A stretch of DNA of 64,000 nt. It comes from SXIZ01 sp040079795 (lineage in GTDB: Bacteria; Pseudomonadota; Gammaproteobacteria; Methylococcales; Methylomonadaceae). The translations under genes were made by a program, and so were the position numbers. Shown one piece after another: positions 25,158 to 34,695 of the stretch (within the stretch, counting starts at the first letter, position 1; each line of letters begins with the position of its first letter). The DNA lies in contig JBEBJQ010000006.1 of the NCBI GenBank assembly GCA_040079795.1, forward strand, positions 26,810 through 90,809. Direction: 5' to 3'. Under the pieces are notes generated by a model. The model made no database searches. It saw only the letters and a list, made by a program, of their open reading frames with translations, and had not been told where the DNA came from.

Positions 25158-25784
25158 ATGCGGACACGCGTTAAAATCTGCGGTTTTACCCGTGTTGAAG
25201 ACGCTATTTTAGCGGCGCGGTTAGGGGTTGATGCCATAGGCTTGGTGTTTTATCCGCAAAGCCCCCGAAATGTGACTATTACGCAAGCAGCACAGATTGT
25301 AAAAGCCTTGCCGGCATTTACCACAGTGGTTGGTTTGTTTGTAAATGCAGAGAAGTCGTGGGTTACTGAAGTGCTTGAACAGGTTTCAGTGGATTGTCTG
25401 CAATTTCATGGCGAAGAGCCGCCTGAAGCCTGCGGTTTATTTGGTAAGCCTTATATCAAAGCTATCCGGGTTCAGAAGCAGACCGATATAACGGCTTTGG
25501 CACATGATTACCGCGATGCGGCGGGGCTGTTGCTGGATGCGTATCATCCAGATACCAAAGGGGGGACTGGCTTGGCGTTTGATTGGACATTGATTCCCAA
25601 ACAGTGTGCGCTGCCAGTTATTTTGGCGGGTGGTTTGTTGCCGGAAAATGCAAGAACCGCTATTGAGCAATGTCAACCGTATGCGTTAGATGTGAGCAGT
25701 GGTGTAGAAGTAGCTAAGGGCATTAAGGATGGTGCGAAAATGGCTGCATTTTTAAAAGAAGTTAACGAAGGTGATAGAAGTTAA
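25158..25784 (+). CDS. trpF: Phosphoribosylanthranilate isomerase
   Basis: TrpF carries out the Amadori rearrangement in tryptophan synthesis. The 208-residue (beta/alpha)8 protein has the catalytic Cys in VKICGFTRVEDA (about residue 9), the catalytic Asp in LLLDAYHPDTKGGTG (about 129), VILAGGLLPENA for phosphate binding, and LDVSSGVE. It is stand-alone, not fused to trpC. The stop lies 4 bp before the trpB start, so trpF-trpB-trpA form one unit. I see no leader peptide with clustered Trp codons upstream. Confidence 0.95.
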   Translation: MRTRVKICGFTRVEDAILAARLGVDAIGLVFYPQSPRNVTITQAAQIVKALPAFTTVVGLFVNAEKSWVTEVLEQVSVDCLQFHGEEPPEACGLFGKPYIKAIRVQKQTDITALAHDYRDAAGLLLDAYHPDTKGGTGLAFDWTLIPKQCALPVILAGGLLPENARTAIEQCQPYALDVSSGVEVAKGIKDGAKMAAFLKEVNEGDRS

Positions 25785-25788
25785 TACT

Positions 25789-26991
25789 ATGACAGAACAC
25801 TATACGATGCCGGATGCACGGGGTCACTTTGGACCTTATGGCGGGACTTTTGTAGCTGAAACGCTTATTCCACCGATTCAAGAATTAAATGCTGCTTATC
25901 AACGGTATTTGGATAATCCTGAATTTTTGGCAGAAATGGACGCAGATTTACAGCACTACGTTGGCCGTCCTTCACCGCTATACCATGCCGAGCGCTGGAG
26001 TCGTGAACTGGGTGGTGCGCAGATTTATCTGAAGCGAGAAGATTTAAACCATACCGGTTCGCACAAAATTAATAATACCATTGGACAGGCTTTGCTGGCG
26101 AAGCGTATGGGTAAAACCCGTATTATTGCTGAAACCGGCGCAGGACAGCATGGGGTTGCAACAGCGACTGTAGCGGCCAGAATGGGCTTGGAGTGCGTCG
26201 TATATATGGGTTCGGTTGATGTGGCACGGCAATCGTTAAATGTTTACCGCATGAAGTTGTTAGGCGCAACGGTGGTGCCGGTCGAGTCTGGCTCCAAAAC
26301 CCTGAAAGATGCCTTAAACGAAGCGCTGCGGGACTGGGTGACCAATGTCGATAACACGTTCTATATCATTGGTACGGTAGCAGGGCCGCATCCTTATCCT
26401 GCGATGGTGCGGGATTTTCAGGCCATTATTGGGCGGGAATCAAAACAGCAATGTTTAGAGATGACCGGACGCTTGCCGGATGCGTTGGTGGCATGTGTCG
26501 GTGGTGGTTCGAATGCGATTGGCTTGTTTTATCCGTTTATTGATGATTCCGCGGTTAAGTTGATTGGTGTGGAGGCTGCGGGTGATGGTATTGCTACGGG
26601 CCGGCATTCAGCCCCTTTAAGTGCCGGTCGCCCGGGTGTTTTGCATGGAAATCGCACTTACTTGATGGCGGATGATGATGGTGAAATTATCGAAACCCAT
26701 TCTATTTCAGCCGGCTTGGATTATCCCGGTGTCGGGCCTGAACATGCTTGGTTAAAAGACACGGGTCGGGCTGAGTACGTCAGTATTACTGATGATGAGG
26801 CATTGGGTGGTTTTCATGCTTTAACACGCATGGAAGGCATTATCCCTGCTTTGGAGTCGAGTCATGCGATGGCCTATGCCATGAAACTGGCGCCGCGGAT
26901 GCGAAAAGATGAAATTATCATCATCAATTTGTCCGGTCGTGGCGATAAAGATATGCAGACAATGGCTAAACGTGAGGGGATAGAGCTGTGA
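25789..26991 (+). CDS. trpB: Tryptophan synthase beta chain
   Basis: TrpB condenses indole with serine using PLP. I start at ATG 25789, giving 400 residues; a GTG at 25771 lies inside trpF. GHFGPYGGTFVAETL opens the protein. The PLP lysine is in LKREDLNHTGSHKINN (about residue 87), the substrate loop in AETGAGQHGVATA, and the phosphate-binding glycines in ACVGGGSNAIGLF. HAWL and a C-terminal LSGRGDKDMQT complete the family pattern. The stop overlaps trpA (GTGA). Confidence 0.96.
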   Translation: MTEHYTMPDARGHFGPYGGTFVAETLIPPIQELNAAYQRYLDNPEFLAEMDADLQHYVGRPSPLYHAERWSRELGGAQIYLKREDLNHTGSHKINNTIGQALLAKRMGKTRIIAETGAGQHGVATATVAARMGLECVVYMGSVDVARQSLNVYRMKLLGATVVPVESGSKTLKDALNEALRDWVTNVDNTFYIIGTVAGPHPYPAMVRDFQAIIGRESKQQCLEMTGRLPDALVACVGGGSNAIGLFYPFIDDSAVKLIGVEAAGDGIATGRHSAPLSAGRPGVLHGNRTYLMADDDGEIIETHSISAGLDYPGVGPEHAWLKDTGRAEYVSITDDEALGGFHALTRMEGIIPALESSHAMAYAMKLAPRMRKDEIIIINLSGRGDKDMQTMAKREGIEL

Positions 26992-27791
26992 GTCGATTGA
27001 AGGCTAAATTTGAAGAGCTTACTAAAACCGGGCGAAAAGCGTTAATTCCGTTTATCACTGCGGGCGATCCGCACCCTGACTTTACCGTGCCTATGATGCA
27101 TGCGATGGTGAAAGCAGGTGTCGACATTATTGAACTGGGTGTGCCGTTTTCCGATCCAATGGCGGATGGTCCGGTTATCCAAAGGGCCAGTGAGCGTGCG
27201 TTAGAACACAAAATGAGTCTAAGACGGACTTTGCAACTGGTTACAGAGTTTCGTAAAACTGATCAAGAAACGCCTGTGGTTATTATGGGCTATTTAAATC
27301 CGATTGAGGCGATGACTTATGAAGGGTTTACAAATGCTGCACAACGCGCTGATATTGACGGGGTTTTAACAGTCGATTTGCCGCCTGAAGAAGCTGAAGA
27401 GTGCGCTACTTTATTAAAGGCGCGGGATATTGATCCGATTTTTTTGTTAGCGCCGAATAGTACTGATGAACGTATTAAAATGATGTCCACAATTGGCGGA
27501 GGCTATATTTATTATGTTTCCCTTAAAGGGGTAACTGGTGCCGGGCATTTAAATGTTCAGGATGTGAGTGCTAAATTGCAACAAATTCAGAAGATTACTT
27601 CTGTGCCTGTTGCGATTGGTTTTGGTGTAAAAGATGCGGAAACGGCTAAGATGATTGCCGCAGTAGGCGATGGCGTAGTGGTTGGTAGTGCTTTGATCAG
27701 TAAAATTGAAGCAAATTTAGCTGACCCGGAACGTGCTAAAAAGGAAGTGTCCACATTATTAGCCGCGATGCGGCAGGCAATGGATAATTAA
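26988..27791 (+). CDS. trpA: Tryptophan synthase alpha chain
   Basis: TrpA cleaves indole-3-glycerol phosphate and passes indole to TrpB through a tunnel. The 267-residue protein shows the catalytic Glu in DIIELGVPFSDPMADGPVIQ (about 49), the catalytic Asp in VLTVDLPPEEA, FLLAPNSTDERI, YVSLKGVTGAG and VAIGFGVKDAE for phosphate binding. GTG at 26988 overlaps the trpB stop by 4 bp, matching the equimolar alpha2-beta2 complex. Confidence 0.96.
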   Translation: MSRLKAKFEELTKTGRKALIPFITAGDPHPDFTVPMMHAMVKAGVDIIELGVPFSDPMADGPVIQRASERALEHKMSLRRTLQLVTEFRKTDQETPVVIMGYLNPIEAMTYEGFTNAAQRADIDGVLTVDLPPEEAEECATLLKARDIDPIFLLAPNSTDERIKMMSTIGGGYIYYVSLKGVTGAGHLNVQDVSAKLQQIQKITSVPVAIGFGVKDAETAKMIAAVGDGVVVGSALISKIEANLADPERAKKEVSTLLAAMRQAMDN

Positions 27792-27825
27792 TTTAGAGAT
27801 GAGAATGTGCCTTGGAGCATAAAAA

Positions 27826-28746
27826 ATGAGTTGGTTTGAAAAATTAGTCCCTTCAAAAATCAGGACTGAGGGCTCCAATAAAAAAGGCGCAGTGCCTGAG
27901 GGTTTATGGAATAAATGTCCAGGCTGTAATGCGATTTTGTATAACATTGAATTGGAAAGAAATTTAAATGTTTGTCCAAAATGTGACCACCACATGCGTA
28001 TTTCTGCGAGGGTGAGATTGGAGATGTTTTTAGATGAAGAAGGTCGACTTGAAATTGGTAAAAATTTAAAACCAACCGACCCTTTAAAGTTTAAGGACAC
28101 TAAACGTTATAAAGACCGGCTTAGCCAAGCGCAAAAGCAGAGTAAAGAAACGGATGCTTTAGTGGTTATGGAAGGCCAATTGCGTGGTCAAGGCATCGTA
28201 GCGGCGGCATTTGATTTTAGCTTTATGGGCGGGTCAATGGGATCTGTGGTTGGTGAGCGTTTTGTGCGTGGTGTAAACCGCAGTCTGGAGCTTGGTGTCC
28301 CTTTTATTGTGTTTACGGCTAGTGGCGGGGCACGTATGCAGGAGTCCTTGTTTTCATTGTTTCAGATGGCTAAAACCAGTGCTGCATTAACTCGATTATC
28401 GGCGGCCGGGATTCCCTATATCTCTTTTATGACCGACCCTACTATGGGTGGGGTTTCCGCCAGTTTGGCCATGTTGGGCGATTTAAATATTGCAGAGCCG
28501 GGCGCATTGATTGGGTTTGCAGGGCCGCGGGTGATCGAGCAAACGGTGCGTGAAAAATTACCCCAAGGCTTCCAACGCAGTGAGTTTTTGCAGGAACATG
28601 GTGCGATTGACATGATCATTGATCGGCGTGAAATACGGGATAGGCTTGCGGCTATTTTAGCAATGCTTATGGCTAAAAACAGTACTCAAACTGTATCCGT
28701 TGAGCATGAACTTAAGCAAATCACGTTTGATGCAGTTGGGCGTTAA
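27826..28746 (+). CDS. accD: Acetyl-CoA carboxylase carboxyltransferase subunit beta
   Basis: AccD, with AccA, transfers CO2 from carboxybiotin to acetyl-CoA, making malonyl-CoA for fatty acid synthesis. The 306-residue protein has the N-terminal zinc ribbon CPGCNAILYNIELERNLNVCPKC (two CxxC pairs, about 27-49), written here as CPGC and CPKC. The crotonase-fold core shows MGGSMGSVVGERFVRG, ASGGARMQES and TMGGVSASLA. GGAG lies before the start. It follows trpA by 34 bp, as in pseudomonads. Confidence 0.96.
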   Translation: MSWFEKLVPSKIRTEGSNKKGAVPEGLWNKCPGCNAILYNIELERNLNVCPKCDHHMRISARVRLEMFLDEEGRLEIGKNLKPTDPLKFKDTKRYKDRLSQAQKQSKETDALVVMEGQLRGQGIVAAAFDFSFMGGSMGSVVGERFVRGVNRSLELGVPFIVFTASGGARMQESLFSLFQMAKTSAALTRLSAAGIPYISFMTDPTMGGVSASLAMLGDLNIAEPGALIGFAGPRVIEQTVREKLPQGFQRSEFLQEHGAIDMIIDRREIRDRLAAILAMLMAKNSTQTVSVEHELKQITFDAVGR

Positions 28747-28818
28747 TACCCATGCTACATTTTTGCCTTTCCCTTACAGGGTTTATTTTTAATATACAGG
28801 GTTTTTTTAGGGATCATC

Positions 28819-30189
28819 ATGCACTTTGATACCTTAAGCGGTTGGTTAAAGTGGCAAGAAGGGTTTCATTCACAAGTTATTGATTTGGGCCTTGAGCGTG
28901 TGAATGCGGTTTTTACACGCTTAATGCCTACAGGGTGCCAGTTGCCGACCTTAACAGTGGCGGGCACCAATGGTAAAGGTTCCTGTATCGCACTGCTGGA
29001 TACGATCTATCAAGCCCAAGGCTATCGTGTTGGTGCGTATACCTCTCCGCATATCCTTAAGTATAACGAACGTATTTCTATCAATGGCCAGCCGGTTCCT
29101 GACGACGTTATTTGCGCTGCATTTGAAAGGATTGAAGCCTGTCGCGAAGGTGTTTCCCTGAGTTATTTTGAGTTTAGCACCCTAGCTGCGCTGTATATTT
29201 TTTCACAAGCAAATCTGGATGTGCAATTACTGGAAGTAGGTTTAGGGGGACGTTTGGATGCCGTTAATATCGTGGATGCCGATGTTGCCATTATCAGTAG
29301 TATTGGCATAGATCATTCCGATTGGTTAGGTGAAACCCGTGAAGCTATTGCGCTTGAGAAAGCAGGCATATTTAGGGCTGGGGTTCCGGCAATTATTGGC
29401 GATCCTTCTCCGCCCGATACTTTGCTGCAGGCAGCAAAAGAGTGTGGCGCAGACTTGTACTGTATTGATCAGCATTTTCATTACCAATGCGCTACCGATT
29501 ATTGGGCTTGGCAGGGGAAACAGGAAAGTTATTTAACTTTACCCTTTCCGGCATTAAAGGGTGCGCATCAATTTTTGAATGCTGCGGCGGTGTTGGCGGC
29601 AATAGAGCAGATGCAAAGCCGTTTACCGGTTAATGAGCGGGCTATTTGTTTGGGGCTGATGGGCGTGAATTTGAAAGGCAGGTTTCAATTTATTGACGCA
29701 GAAGTGCCGGTATTATTGGATGTCGGTCATAATCCACAGGCGGTTGGAACGTTGTTTGAGTATCTTACCGAAGTGTTTCCCCATAAACGCTTACATGCTG
29801 TTTTTGCGATGATGAAGGATAAAGACATCCGCGCGGTGGTTAATATTATGCAGCCTCTCGTGCAGGATTGGTTTATTGCCCCCTTGGATAATCCGCGTGC
29901 CGCAACAACACCTATGTTAGAAGCAGTCTTTAAAGAATTTGGGATTACCCGGTTTATGGGCGATTTTATGGATTTTAAGTCCGCTTTAAAACAAGCTTTA
30001 CGCTGTTCAAAAGCGGATGATTTGATTGTTGTGTTTGGTTCTTTTTTTTTGGTGTCAGCTTATCTTACTGAATTTGGTAATGATGCGTTGGCTATAAACG
30101 CGGAGCTTGCCGCGCAGCGATTACAAAATGGGCCGGAAAGTAATAAGTTAATCCAAGACGCACAAACTGAGGAGGCGCTGTGTCAATGA
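28819..30189 (+). CDS. folC: Bifunctional folylpolyglutamate / dihydrofolate synthase
   Basis: FolC adds glutamate to dihydropteroate and extends folate polyglutamate tails. The 456-residue Mur-ligase-like protein has the P-loop TVAGTNGKGSCIALL (about 48-60), TSPHILKYNERISING, LLEVGLGGRLDAVNIV, ISSIGIDHSDWLG and DVGHNPQA. It is about 25 residues longer than typical at the C-terminus (ending DAQTEEALCQ). Its end overlaps the next gene by about 10 bp. Confidence 0.94.
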   Translation: MHFDTLSGWLKWQEGFHSQVIDLGLERVNAVFTRLMPTGCQLPTLTVAGTNGKGSCIALLDTIYQAQGYRVGAYTSPHILKYNERISINGQPVPDDVICAAFERIEACREGVSLSYFEFSTLAALYIFSQANLDVQLLEVGLGGRLDAVNIVDADVAIISSIGIDHSDWLGETREAIALEKAGIFRAGVPAIIGDPSPPDTLLQAAKECGADLYCIDQHFHYQCATDYWAWQGKQESYLTLPFPALKGAHQFLNAAAVLAAIEQMQSRLPVNERAICLGLMGVNLKGRFQFIDAEVPVLLDVGHNPQAVGTLFEYLTEVFPHKRLHAVFAMMKDKDIRAVVNIMQPLVQDWFIAPLDNPRAATTPMLEAVFKEFGITRFMGDFMDFKSALKQALRCSKADDLIVVFGSFFLVSAYLTEFGNDALAINAELAAQRLQNGPESNKLIQDAQTEEALCQ

Positions 30190-31304
30190 CGAATGAGTTA
30201 AAACAACGATTGGTTGGAGTTGCTGTAATTACCGCTATAGCAGCGATTTTTTTACCCATGTTGTTTGATGATCCCGTGCGCGAAAGTGGAAAAGCGGTGA
30301 ATGAATTGTCCATTCCCGAACCCCCAAAGGTTGCTGAGCCTGAAATAGCTCCCGCTGTTACTGAAACGCCGCAGGTTTATCCTTTAGAGTCAACGGTTGA
30401 GGGCGAATCCCAAGAGGGTACTGAATTTGAAAGTAATGCCCAACTGGAAGAGCCGGCGCCTGTGGATGGAACGTTGACGCCAAATGAATTGGCTAAAGAA
30501 ACCGAGGCCGATATCATTGCGGCGAAAAGAATGACGGTAGAAGAATTGGTTGCGTTGAAGGACAAAAAAGCCCGGGAAAAAATTCTGGCTAAAACATCAG
30601 AAGCTGCTTTGGCACCCAAAGAGGATACGGGAAACAATCTGGATGAAAACAAAACCATTAATAAAGTTGAAGAAAATATAAAAACCAAGAATGGGATTGA
30701 GGCCAGTAAAAAAATTAAACTTGAGGCAGATAGAATAGCCAGGAATGAGGCGGACAAAAAAGCCAAGGATAAGCTTGCCGCTGATAAAAAACGCCATGAT
30801 AAAGTTGAAGCAGATAAAAAAATGAAGGCTCAACTTCAGGAAGATAAAAGACTCGCTGATAAAATCGCGAAAGAACAGGTTGAATATCAAAAATTAGCAG
30901 CGAGAAAAATCCAGGAAAAAGCCTTAGCAGAGAAGAAAGCTGCGGAAAAATTGGCGCTTGAAGCCAAAAATGCGGCTAAGCAACAAGCTTTGGATGATAA
31001 GGCAGCGATAGTTAAAGTTGCGGCTGATAAATTGGCGGCTGAAAAAGCGGCCGCAAATACCCCGGTAAATGTGCGTTGGTATATTCGGGTCGGGAGTTTT
31101 GGACAAGAGGCCAATGCACTTTCCCTGCGGGATAAATTACGTAAGCAAGGCTACCCTGCCGTAGTGGATACGATTAAATCAGCGGATAAAGGTAAATTAT
31201 ACCGGTTGCGGGTAGGGCCTGAATTGAGTAAGCCATTAGCCGAAAAAATGCGCCAAAAAATGGATGCCCAAAATAATTCCAATAGCATCCTGGAGTTACA
31301 ATAA
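30180..31304 (+). CDS. SPOR-domain envelope protein (DedD-like)
   Basis: A 374-residue protein in the dedD position between folC and cvpA. One N-terminal membrane helix (LVGVAVITAIAAIFLPMLF, about 11-29) anchors it, with VGVAV...FLPMLFDD typical of DedD. A long Lys/Ala/Asp/Glu-rich coiled stretch (about 120-285, many ADKK and AEKK repeats) follows, then a C-terminal SPOR domain (about 290-374, RWYIRVGSFGQEANAL, YRLRVGPE). SPOR domains bind denuded glycans at the division septum. The TolA-like coiled stretch is much longer than in E. coli DedD. GTG 30180 and ATG 30186 are both possible starts after GGAGG. Confidence 0.87.
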   Translation: MSMTNELKQRLVGVAVITAIAAIFLPMLFDDPVRESGKAVNELSIPEPPKVAEPEIAPAVTETPQVYPLESTVEGESQEGTEFESNAQLEEPAPVDGTLTPNELAKETEADIIAAKRMTVEELVALKDKKAREKILAKTSEAALAPKEDTGNNLDENKTINKVEENIKTKNGIEASKKIKLEADRIARNEADKKAKDKLAADKKRHDKVEADKKMKAQLQEDKRLADKIAKEQVEYQKLAARKIQEKALAEKKAAEKLALEAKNAAKQQALDDKAAIVKVAADKLAAEKAAANTPVNVRWYIRVGSFGQEANALSLRDKLRKQGYPAVVDTIKSADKGKLYRLRVGPELSKPLAEKMRQKMDAQNNSNSILELQ

Positions 31305-31409
31305 TAATATTCCGGTTTAGTCACTTCGCGCGGTCAGAACGGCTGGTTGCTTTGATCGCGGGATGGCAGGTGAGGCCTTTATGTTATCCGTTTTAAGGTT
31401 CTGCCGGTT

Positions 31410-31895
31410 ATGATTTGGGTTGATTATGCACTGGTTGGCTTGTTAGGTATTTCAGCCTTTATGGGGTTATTACGGGGTTTTAGAGTTGAAGCCTATGCGG
31501 CGTTAATGTGGATTTTAGGCATAGGGGTAGCCTGGTTTTTTTGCACTGAATGTTCAGTTTTTTTAAACGGCTTTATTAAACAGCCAGTGCTTAAAATGGC
31601 TGTGGCATTTATCAGTTTATTGTCACTTACTTTGTTATTGGGAAGCCTAATAGGGTACTTAATGGGTGAAGCGTTGACCCAGACGGATTTTCTGGGTCGT
31701 TTGCTTGGGGTATTGATGGGCGCGTTTCGGGGCTGTGTGATGGTATTTGTAATTGTGATGCTGGCTGGTTTGACACCTTTGTCCGCCGAAGCTTGGTGGC
31801 ACGAGGCGCAGCTTATTTTTCCGTTTCAGAAGTTAGTATTACAAGTACGTGACAGTATTCCATCCGATTTTGCACGATATATAAATTACGAATAA
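31410..31895 (+). CDS. cvpA: CvpA family membrane protein
   Basis: A 161-residue inner-membrane protein with four hydrophobic helices (about 4-22, 27-46, 62-86, 98-122), starting MIWVDYALVGLLGISAFMG, followed by GLLRGFRVEAYAALMW. CvpA is named for colicin V production and is also linked to purine operon expression and envelope stress; its biochemical role is unsettled. It stands 24 bp before purF, as in many gammaproteobacteria. The short basic loop RLLGVLMGAFRG is family-typical. Confidence 0.9.
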   Translation: MIWVDYALVGLLGISAFMGLLRGFRVEAYAALMWILGIGVAWFFCTECSVFLNGFIKQPVLKMAVAFISLLSLTLLLGSLIGYLMGEALTQTDFLGRLLGVLMGAFRGCVMVFVIVMLAGLTPLSAEAWWHEAQLIFPFQKLVLQVRDSIPSDFARYINYE

Positions 31896-31919
31896 TTTTC
31901 TCATCTGAGTATAGAGCTT

Positions 31920-33428
31920 ATGTGCGGTATTGCAGGCATTGTTTCACATCAAAATGTTAATCAGGAGCTGTATGACGCCCTGACAGTTTTGCAACATCGC
32001 GGCCAAGATGCGGCGGGTATTGTGACCTGTGAAGACGGGCGTTTACATTTGCGTAAAGGGAATGGCTTAACGCGGGATGTCTTTACCAATAGCCAAATGC
32101 TGAAATTAAGGGGCAATATGGGCATTGCCCATGTGCGTTACCCTACCGCAGGCTGCACCAGCTCGGCTGAAGCGCAGCCGTTTTATGTGAACTCGCCTTT
32201 CGGCTTGACCCTTGCGCATAACGGTAACTTAACCAATACCGATGAGTTAAAGCAGCAATTATTTGTCGAAGATCAACGGCATATTAATACTGATTCCGAT
32301 TCGGAAGTGTTGTTGAATATCTTTGCGCATGAATTGCAAAGTATTGGTAAATTAAAATTAACCCCCGAAGATATTTTTCAGGCGGTCACAGGGGTGCATA
32401 GACGTTGCCGTGGCGCCTATGCCGTCGCCGTTATGATTGCGGGGGTGGGCATTTTAGCTTTTCGGGATCCGCATGGTATAAGGCCGCTGGTGTATGGCGA
32501 GCGCCTTTCAGAGCTGGGGTCTGAATTTATGATTGCTTCTGAAAGCGTCGCTTTAGATGTGCTGGGGTTTAATCTTATTCGTGATGTCGCGCCTGGCGAA
32601 GCGATTTTCATTGAAAGTAATGGTACATTACATACTTTGCAGTGTAGCGATGAAGTCGATCATTGCCCGTGCATTTTTGAGTATGTTTATTTTGCGCGTC
32701 CGGATTCAATGATTGATAATATTTCGGTGTATAAAGCCCGTTTGCGGATGGGTGAAAAGCTGGCTAATAAAATTCAACGTGAATGGCCTGACCACGATAT
32801 TGATGTGGTGATTCCTATTCCAGATACCAGCCGGACTTCTGCGCAGCAATTGGCAGAAGTTTTGGGGGTAAAATTCAGTGAAGGCTTTATTAAAAATCGC
32901 TATATTGGCCGGACTTTTATTATGCCGGGACAGCAAATGCGTAAAAAATCCGTGCGTCAAAAGCTGAATGCCATTGATCTCGAATTTAGAAAAAAGAATG
33001 TGTTATTGGTTGACGACTCTATTGTGCGCGGAACGACGTCTGAGCAAATTATTCAAATGGCCAGGGATGCGGGTGCCAAAAAGGTTTATTTTGCCTCCGC
33101 TGCACCGCCGGTGCGTTATCCGAATGTCTATGGGATCGATATGCCTGCCGCGCATGAATTGATTGCGCATAACCGCAATGAAGAGGAGGTGTGTGTGGCA
33201 TTGGGAGCGGACCGTATTATTTACCAGGATTTAGGGGACTTGATTGAAGCCGTGCGAAAGGGCAATATGACCATTAAGCATTTTGATACTTCTTGTTTTG
33301 ATCATAAATACATAACCGGCGACATTGATGAGGCTTATTTAGAGCGTATCGAGCTATTGCGCAATGATAAGGCACGGGCTGAGCGCCATTCTGAAGACCT
33401 GATACTTGAAATGCAAAATTCAGAGTAG
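31920..33428 (+). CDS. purF: Amidophosphoribosyltransferase
   Basis: PurF makes phosphoribosylamine from PRPP and glutamine, the first step of purine synthesis. Translation starts MCGIAGIV, so Cys2 becomes the N-terminal nucleophile of the glutaminase domain (about 2-230); LQHRGQDAAGI and AHNGNLTN are clear. The phosphoribosyltransferase domain (about 240-470) has IPIPDTSRTSAQQLA and the PRPP loop VLLVDDSIVRGTTS. The length of 502 is normal. It follows cvpA by 24 bp. Confidence 0.96.
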   Translation: MCGIAGIVSHQNVNQELYDALTVLQHRGQDAAGIVTCEDGRLHLRKGNGLTRDVFTNSQMLKLRGNMGIAHVRYPTAGCTSSAEAQPFYVNSPFGLTLAHNGNLTNTDELKQQLFVEDQRHINTDSDSEVLLNIFAHELQSIGKLKLTPEDIFQAVTGVHRRCRGAYAVAVMIAGVGILAFRDPHGIRPLVYGERLSELGSEFMIASESVALDVLGFNLIRDVAPGEAIFIESNGTLHTLQCSDEVDHCPCIFEYVYFARPDSMIDNISVYKARLRMGEKLANKIQREWPDHDIDVVIPIPDTSRTSAQQLAEVLGVKFSEGFIKNRYIGRTFIMPGQQMRKKSVRQKLNAIDLEFRKKNVLLVDDSIVRGTTSEQIIQMARDAGAKKVYFASAAPPVRYPNVYGIDMPAAHELIAHNRNEEEVCVALGADRIIYQDLGDLIEAVRKGNMTIKHFDTSCFDHKYITGDIDEAYLERIELLRNDKARAERHSEDLILEMQNSE

Positions 33429-33486
33429 AAATGCAGCTCAGTTGCTTACTCTGCGGCTTTTACACAGTGATTACTAAAATAAGCAC

Positions 33487-34677
33487 ATGAACGAAAATGA
33501 GAATGATTGGCAGGATTTTGCCTTAGAGACACAGGCGATTAGGGCCGGACAGCAGCGGTCGCAGGAAGATGAGCATAGCATGCCCATTTTTATGACCTCC
33601 AGTTATGTCTTTAAAAGCGCCGAAGATGCTGCGTTAAGGTTTACCGGTCAACAAGCTGGTAATATTTATTCACGTTTTACTAATCCGACCGTGCGCGTAT
33701 TTCAGGAACGCTTGGCTTTAATGGAAGGTGGTGAGCGTTGTTTGGCTTTTGCCTCGGGTATGGCCGCCATTATGGCGGTGGGCATGAGCTTATTGAAAGC
33801 GGGTGACCATGTCGTCTGTTCGCGTGGCGTATTCGGTAATACGACCTTGGTGTTTCAAAACTATTTCGGCAAATTTGGGGTGAGCACCGATTTTGTTAAT
33901 TTAATTGATCTTGCGGAATGGGAAGCGGCTATCAAGCCGAATACGCGTTTGTTGTTTTTGGAAACCCCCTCAAATCCGCTGATCGAAATAGCCGATATTG
34001 AGAAAATTGCCCAGATAGCGCATCGGCATAACTGTTTATTAGTGGTCGATAATTGCTTTTGTACGCCAGTCTTGCAGAAACCGCTATTATTGGGCGCGGA
34101 TGTGGTGGTGCATTCGGCAACTAAATATATCGACGGGCAGGGGCGTTGCGTCGGTGGTGCGGTTGTGGCCAACAATGAGTTGATTGAAAAACAGTTTTAT
34201 CCGTATTTACGCTCCGGCGGTGCCACCATGAGTGCGTTTAATGCCTGGATTTTCTTATCAGGCTTGGAAACTTTAGCTATCCGTATACAAGCGCATTGTG
34301 AAAATGCGTTAGCTTTAGCGATCTGGCTGGAGCAGCAAGAACTGGTTACTAAAGTGCATTACCCCGGTTTGCCCTCTCACGCGCAGCATGAGTTGGCTAA
34401 ACGACAACAGACACATTTCGGCGGGGTCATTAGCTTTGACGTGAAGGGGGGTAAAGAGCAAGCCTGGAAACTGATTGATGCGACCCGACTCTTGTCGATT
34501 ACAGCTAATCTGGGTGATGTTAAGTCGACGATTACTCACCCTGCAACGACGACCCATGGTCGCTTGACGCCTGAAGTACGTGCTGCATCAGGTATTACCG
34601 ATGGCTTAATCAGGATCTCGGTGGGTTTAGAAAATATTGCAGATATTAAACAAGATTTGGCGCGGGGACTCCTGTGA
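33487..34677 (+). CDS. metZ: O-succinylhomoserine sulfhydrylase
   Basis: MetZ is a PLP enzyme that makes homocysteine from O-succinylhomoserine and sulfide. The 396-residue protein has YSRFTNPTVRVFQERLALMEGGE, split as YSRFTNPT and LALMEGGE, then FASGMAA, ETPSNPL, VVDNCFCTP and the PLP lysine in VVHSATKYIDGQGR (about 210), and the C-terminal THPATTTHGRL and LIRISVGLEN. Position directly after purF and overall pattern favour MetZ over MetB or MetY. The gap to purF is 58 bp. Confidence 0.9.
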   Translation: MNENENDWQDFALETQAIRAGQQRSQEDEHSMPIFMTSSYVFKSAEDAALRFTGQQAGNIYSRFTNPTVRVFQERLALMEGGERCLAFASGMAAIMAVGMSLLKAGDHVVCSRGVFGNTTLVFQNYFGKFGVSTDFVNLIDLAEWEAAIKPNTRLLFLETPSNPLIEIADIEKIAQIAHRHNCLLVVDNCFCTPVLQKPLLLGADVVVHSATKYIDGQGRCVGGAVVANNELIEKQFYPYLRSGGATMSAFNAWIFLSGLETLAIRIQAHCENALALAIWLEQQELVTKVHYPGLPSHAQHELAKRQQTHFGGVISFDVKGGKEQAWKLIDATRLLSITANLGDVKSTITHPATTTHGRLTPEVRAASGITDGLIRISVGLENIADIKQDLARGLL

Positions 34678-34695
34678 TTAAAGACCTTAGGGAAT